A stretch of 33,737 bases of DNA from Bacillota bacterium (GTDB lineage: Bacteria; Bacillota; Sulfobacillia; Sulfobacillales; Sulfobacillaceae), in NCBI GenBank assembly GCA_021797635.1, contig JAJZZI010000162.1, forward strand, positions 1,409 through 35,145. The letters are read 5' to 3'. The position numbers were made by a program, and so were the translations under genes. Of this stretch, positions 29,528 to 33,737 are shown in pieces (positions within the stretch are counted from its first letter, which is position 1; each line of letters starts with the position of its first letter). The notes beneath the pieces were generated by a model. It was not told the DNA's origin. It saw nothing but the letters and a program-made list of their open reading frames with translations, and did no database searches.

Positions 29528-30454
29528 GTGATCGCCGTGTCGTCCCCTTCTGCTCCCATCGACTGGACTCCCATGATCATTGGGTTCATCGCGGGGTTCA
29601 TCTCGCGCTTGATCTCGCTGCGCAGCGGGCGCGACCATTATCCCGGATACCCGTCTGGATATATCTCTCAGTTCGCGCTAGGCATCATCGCCGCCATGGT
29701 TGGATCCTCCATCATCACGGCCCTAGTGGGAAAACAATTTACCGCAGCAACCTTTCTCACCTTGGCCGCGACCCAGTTCCGTGACGTGCGTACGACCGAA
29801 CGCGCCACCTTAACCGCTGAGGAAAAGCTCATTTTAGTACCCCGAGGGGCGGGGTACATCGAAGGCATCGCCATTACCTACGAAGCGCGAAATTACGCCG
29901 CCATGCTGGTCGCTCTGGTTACCTCGACCGCGGCCGCCTTCTTGACGTGGATTCCGGGGATTATCGTAGGCATTTTAAGCATCGTTGTAGCCCAGCGTTT
30001 GATGCAGGGCAAGACTATCGGGGATATTCTCGAGGTCCGCGCGTCGAAAATTAGCTTTGAAAAGGAATCCCTCTTGTACGCAGGCGACGTGATGTTGATG
30101 GAGGTGGGCCTGCCCCATACGCGACAGCGCTGGATGGAAGACGGCCTAGCCGTAGAGCTCATTCCTAAAAACCCTCGCGGGCAAGCCGCCCTCTGGAACG
30201 TCTCTCAGCGTCAGGCCATGACCCACGTAGCGGCTTCGGCCGTGGGCGTACAAAAAGACGTGGGTTATCCTGACCAAAGTCCCTTGTGTCGCATGGAACT
30301 GCCACACCCAAGCGGCAAGGCTGGTCTTGGCATTCTCCCCGTGCACCGCGATATGGACCGCTTGATTGACGCCATTAAAGCCACTCCCGTCTTGGAATCG
30401 GGAAAATGGTCCAAACTCTCCAACACGGTGAAGCATACCGAATCGGGCAGCTAG
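29528..30454 (+). CDS. YIEGIA family membrane protein
   Basis: 308 aa; contains the literal YIEGIA signature (GAGYIEGIAITYEARNYAAM) and several TM segments. Confidence 0.88.
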   Translation: MIAVSSPSAPIDWTPMIIGFIAGFISRLISLRSGRDHYPGYPSGYISQFALGIIAAMVGSSIITALVGKQFTAATFLTLAATQFRDVRTTERATLTAEEKLILVPRGAGYIEGIAITYEARNYAAMLVALVTSTAAAFLTWIPGIIVGILSIVVAQRLMQGKTIGDILEVRASKISFEKESLLYAGDVMLMEVGLPHTRQRWMEDGLAVELIPKNPRGQAALWNVSQRQAMTHVAASAVGVQKDVGYPDQSPLCRMELPHPSGKAGLGILPVHRDMDRLIDAIKATPVLESGKWSKLSNTVKHTESGS

Positions 30455-30723
30455 CCTGTCCGAAGGCTCTCGTCGAAGACCAGTCTGGGATTTGAGAATA
30501 GTCATGGGATCCTCTGCAGTCGCCTCAGCCAGTCAGCGCTCGGTGGGCATGGCCCCGAACCAACGGCCTCGCCCTTTAGCGTCCCCGATTTTTACGCTTT
30601 CGTGCCCGAATGGTGAAAAAGACATTGGGGCGTGCAAGACTGGAAGCACCTTCTCCCAAAACGGGACCGGCACCCACACATCGGAGTGGATGTTCTATTA
30701 GGAATTCGCAGTATTGCAATGAC

Positions 30724-31272
30724 TTACGGCCGGAAGAAGTCGGCCACCGCGAGTGGTACACCGGGGAAAATCGAGCTTTGAGTTGTCTCGTTTCGGCGAA
30801 AAGGACCGATCCCTGCGTATCCTTCCGCGGTCAGACGATACACGAAGAGCGTTGCCACCTCTGGATCAAGAATCCAATATTCTCGGACACCAAACTTAGC
30901 ATATAAGTGGGCCTTCACTCCAAGGTCCCGAATCCGGGTGCTGGCGGACAACACCTCAACCATGAGGTCCGGCGCTCCCTGCACATGAGCCTCTTTGACA
31001 ATATCCAGGTGCTCCGCACGAATGAAGAGCACATCCGGTTCGGTGACGTTGTGGTCATCAAAAACGACATCAATCGGGGAGAGCGCCACTTTGCCCAGTC
31101 CGGCATTTTCTCGTTCGGTTAACCACAAGTGCATAAAATGAACCATTCGTTGATGCGTCCAACTCGGAGCCGGGCTCACGGCTAGATCTCCTTCCAAAAC
31201 TTCATAGCGCTTGCCGTCGTCTGGCATCTGCGCCAAATCACTTGCGTGGAAAATCGGTCGAATGACATCCAC
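30724..31272 (-). CDS. Uma2 family endonuclease (DUF820)
   Basis: 182 aa; RYEVLEGDLAVSPAPSWTHQRMV, TEPDVLFI, APDLMVEVLSASTRIRDLGVKAHLYAKFGVREYWILDPE. Confidence 0.92.
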   Translation of the reverse strand: MDVIRPIFHASDLAQMPDDGKRYEVLEGDLAVSPAPSWTHQRMVHFMHLWLTERENAGLGKVALSPIDVVFDDHNVTEPDVLFIRAEHLDIVKEAHVQGAPDLMVEVLSASTRIRDLGVKAHLYAKFGVREYWILDPEVATLFVYRLTAEGYAGIGPFRRNETTQSSIFPGVPLAVADFFRP

Positions 31273-31814
31273 GGCATCGCACCTCCTCGTACGTATGACA
31301 GCAATTTGCTAGGCCCACCAACGTCGAGTGACAAGCCTCTGACCGACCCTTACCGTCGATGGATTGCAATGACGGCCAAGGTGCAACAATTAACAAAGGC
31401 CTGCGATATGCGAAAGTGGGGGTTGTATAGCATGGGAACCAAAGACCGGAATAAGGCCTAAAACAGGACTGAGTGAGACCGATGACTGGCGTGAGGATAA
31501 CCAATCGTCGCGGTGAAAGCTACCAGGAATCATCCGAACCGTTCGATCAAGGGATCCTAAACTTCGGTTGTTACGCCGTTTTGGAGCTTGTTCCAGTGTT
31601 GAGCACAGTTGCTAGAGAAACCCCTGTTATCCTTAGCGCAAGAACTGTAGGCGGTCGCGCTGACCGATGAGTTCAGTGCGCACGAATATGCTGCGCGCAC
31701 CTTAAACATTCCCGTCGTGAGTGACGCCGGAAACCGGTGCCCTTATCCCAGGAAGCCGCACAGCGCTCGCCACCTCGTGTCAAGACATGGGCCTGAGGGA
31801 ATCCAAAGCGTTTC

Positions 31815-32081
31815 ATGCAGCGACCCGTGCCGGGTAGCCGCTTATCGCGCCTAGAGTGGGCCTTGCGATGGGATGACACCATCCCGCAAAGCACCGGAGA
31901 TATTACCGAACACCCTAGCATCAATCGTGGAGATTTGCTCCGCGAGATTTATACCCGGGGCATTGCCCCCTATGAAGATCCCACCATGGACCGAGCCACG
32001 CGATTGAACGAACTGGATCAACGCCGGAAACAAAGGCGTCAGAGTAATCCCCGATCATTCCGAGGGAATAAGCGACGATGA
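31815..32081 (+). CDS. Hypothetical small basic protein (88 aa)
   Basis: Open frame only; no recognised domain and a weak RBS. Confidence 0.3.
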   Translation: MQRPVPGSRLSRLEWALRWDDTIPQSTGDITEHPSINRGDLLREIYTRGIAPYEDPTMDRATRLNELDQRRKQRRQSNPRSFRGNKRR

Positions 32082-32233
32082 GGCGTTCTCCGTGGTCCGC
32101 GACGTTCGACGAGTTTCGGTACGATTCCTATGTATTCTGCGATCACGGGAACCATGACAAACGGCTCGATCCTTAGCGCTAATGGCTTAGCGGGCAGAAG
32201 TGTGCCTGATTGACCCCCACGATTCACCTTACA

Positions 32234-32780
32234 CTACCGTAAATACTGATAGACGGTCTCGCGACTAATTCCAAAGGTCTGGGCCAGGGTCGTCTTCGCC
32301 TCCCCGGCCTGCGCCTGCTGCCGGAGCATTTGCACTTCCCCGTCGTCAACGCGCGCTTTCGCCCCCGATAGACGCCGCGTTGTTTGGCCAAGGCAATGCC
32401 CTCACGTTGCCGTTCTTGCAGGAGGACCCGTTCAAATTCGGCAAAGGCCCCCATCGCGGAGAACATCAGCTGGGCCATCGGCGAGTCGTCGCCGGGGTCA
32501 ACTGCTCGTGGACAAATTCCACCCGAACGCCCTGGGCCGTCAACCGCGCGACCAGTTGACGGAGATCCGCCAGATCGCGCGCCAGGCGGTCCAGGCTATG
32601 GACGACCACGGTATCGCCCGCGCGCACAAAGGCCAATAACTGCTCCAGCTGCGGCCGGTGGATATCCTTCCCGGAGGCATACTTAATAAACACCTGGTCG
32701 ACCGGCACCTGGTCCAGTTGCCGCGCCGGCTGTTGATCCCCACTGCTCACCCGAATATACCCGATGCGGTGCCCCATCAT
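32234..32780 (-). pseudogene. Serine recombinase / resolvase-invertase, twice frameshifted
   Basis: Three frames together give a complete resolvase: MGHRIGYIRVSSGDQQPARQLDQ...DTVVVHSLDRLARDL...VEFVHEQLTP / MAQLMFSAMGAFAEFERVLLQERQREGIALAKQRGVYRGRKRAL / DDGEVQMLRQQAQAGEAKTTLAQTFGISRETVYQYLR*. Frame breaks near 32492-32497 and 32345-32356. Confidence 0.85.
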
Positions 32781-32803
32781 TCGATCCCCCGAATATCTCA
32801 CCG

Positions 32804-32878
32804 ACGTGTCCGAATAGCTTCTAGGATCCTCCAAGGATCTTGTCGAACAATGCGCTTTAGGACCGTATTCGGACGCGT
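32804..32878. repeat. Inverted repeat upstream of resolvase (candidate res site/operator)
   Basis: ACGTGTCCGAATA (32804-32816) versus the reverse complement of TATTCGGACGCGT (32866-32878), 12/13 match; 49-bp spacer. A CCGGACGTCCGG palindrome lies nearby at 32891-32902. Confidence 0.5.
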
Positions 32879-32996
32879 TTGGGCCACGATCCGGACGTCC
32901 GGTTAGGGTATACATCAATTTTACAAGTAACCCAGTGAGGAATTCTTACGTTATACCTTATAGAACGAAAGTCATGCCATAGAGAGGTCCCTGGTA

Positions 32997-33737
32997 GTGA
33001 ACCGTGTTTCAGAACGTATGCACCGACGATATCGAACATGGATTGCCTCGGGATTAGGTCTCGGCCTGTTGGGGGCTGTTACGGGACTCATAAGTTCCGC
33101 TAGTATTGGCCATCATCGCACCCAGGTATCGACTCCCGTAGGTTCCCCTTACCAAACCGCCCTTCGTTCGCGACCATCTCACATTGGGTCGCTAACCACG
33201 ATTCAGCTACCGTCTGTGCCTTTGCATGGCACGGGTCTCACGGTCGGTGGTATCGGGATGACACGGCTCGGATTGATCTGGCTGAGCTACACAGGCTCTC
33301 ACACTACCGTGTGGCTCGATCCGTGGCATGGGCACGTGCATCCGATTCTCCATTTCGCCGCCACGTTGCAGTTCTTCTCACCCACGGCAACCTGGGTCAC
33401 CGGAACCTGGATGGTGTTCTCCGTGACCCAAGGGGCGCCGCCCAAAGTGACTCGGCAGGTGTGGTGGCTTAACCTGGCCACCGGCCACTACCGCACGTTT
33501 TCCGTCTCGCCGGTTTGTGATGGATTTACCGCTCCGGGGATCTGGGGTTGCACGACCGGTGGGAATAGTCATCAACCCGGCATCGAACTGTCAGAAATCC
33601 ACCCGACATTGCCACCGAAACCACTCCCTCCGGCATTGTCAGTCCTCTTGGCGGGACCAAAACGCTGGTTTGTCCAGTGGGGACCGCCTCGCACCGTAAC
33701 CATTCAAGGCGCCGAATTTGTGCAATCCGAGCGCTTG
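32997..33737 (+). CDS. Membrane-anchored/secreted hypothetical protein, truncated by window end
   Basis: GTG start at 32997 with AGAGAGG upstream; 247 codons without stop: MNRVSERMHRRYRTWIASGLGLGLLGAVTGLISSASIGHH...GGIGMTRLGLIWLSYTGSHTTVWLDPWHG...; N-terminal signal/TM segment. Confidence 0.7.
   Translation, partial: MNRVSERMHRRYRTWIASGLGLGLLGAVTGLISSASIGHHRTQVSTPVGSPYQTALRSRPSHIGSLTTIQLPSVPLHGTGLTVGGIGMTRLGLIWLSYTGSHTTVWLDPWHGHVHPILHFAATLQFFSPTATWVTGTWMVFSVTQGAPPKVTRQVWWLNLATGHYRTFSVSPVCDGFTAPGIWGCTTGGNSHQPGIELSEIHPTLPPKPLPPALSVLLAGPKRWFVQWGPPRTVTIQGAEFVQSERL

Noticed and set aside
31473-31670. 65-aa plus-strand ORF in the accessory patch
   Set aside because: No RBS, no recognised family; likely chance ORF.
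31673-31924. 83-aa minus-strand ORF with a CLRC-like motif
   Set aside because: A single Cys pair only; overlaps another small ORF and has no support as a gene.
32039-32227. 62-aa minus-strand ORF resembling a transposase N-terminus (MVPVIAEYIGIVPKLVERRG)
   Set aside because: Only a vague resemblance; too short and no catalytic residues.
1-33737. CRISPR arrays, tRNA or rRNA genes
   Set aside because: No regularly spaced repeats or recognisable tRNA/rRNA signatures seen on either strand by eye.

Overview
Read from sequence and translations only, with no database search. The window looks like a chromosomal segment of an acidophile or thermophile-type Firmicute; Sulfobacillus-like is an inference from gene content. 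From left to right it contains: (i) a structured ~500 bp segment that resembles the right end of an IS200/IS605-type element with an omegaRNA-like 3' hairpin; (ii) citrate synthase, a small ORFan and gltD-gltB (glutamate synthase), all on the minus strand; (iii) a NUDIX (ADP-ribose pyrophosphatase-like) gene on the plus strand; (iv) a ~14 kb minus-strand potassium-uptake island with a KimA-like permease, a GAF-type sensor kinase, a KdpE-like regulator and two complete divergent kdpABC sets, each accompanied by a kdpF and by a previously uncalled 'MLD...' small ORF just upstream of that kdpF; (v) a plus-strand zinc-ribbon/TM small protein overlapping tail-to-tail with spoVR; (vi) prkA-yhbH-spoVR and corA; (vii) a YIEGIA-family membrane protein; (viii) a gene-poor accessory tail with a Uma2-family nuclease, a twice-frameshifted serine resolvase with an upstream inverted repeat, and an anchored secreted protein that runs off the window and is missing from the ORF track. 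The most novel candidates are the paired sORF-kdpF units, the triple TTTACAT repeat upstream of one kdp operon, the unusual K+ island architecture, and the possible omegaRNA at the left edge. No CRISPR array, rRNA or tRNA was recognised.
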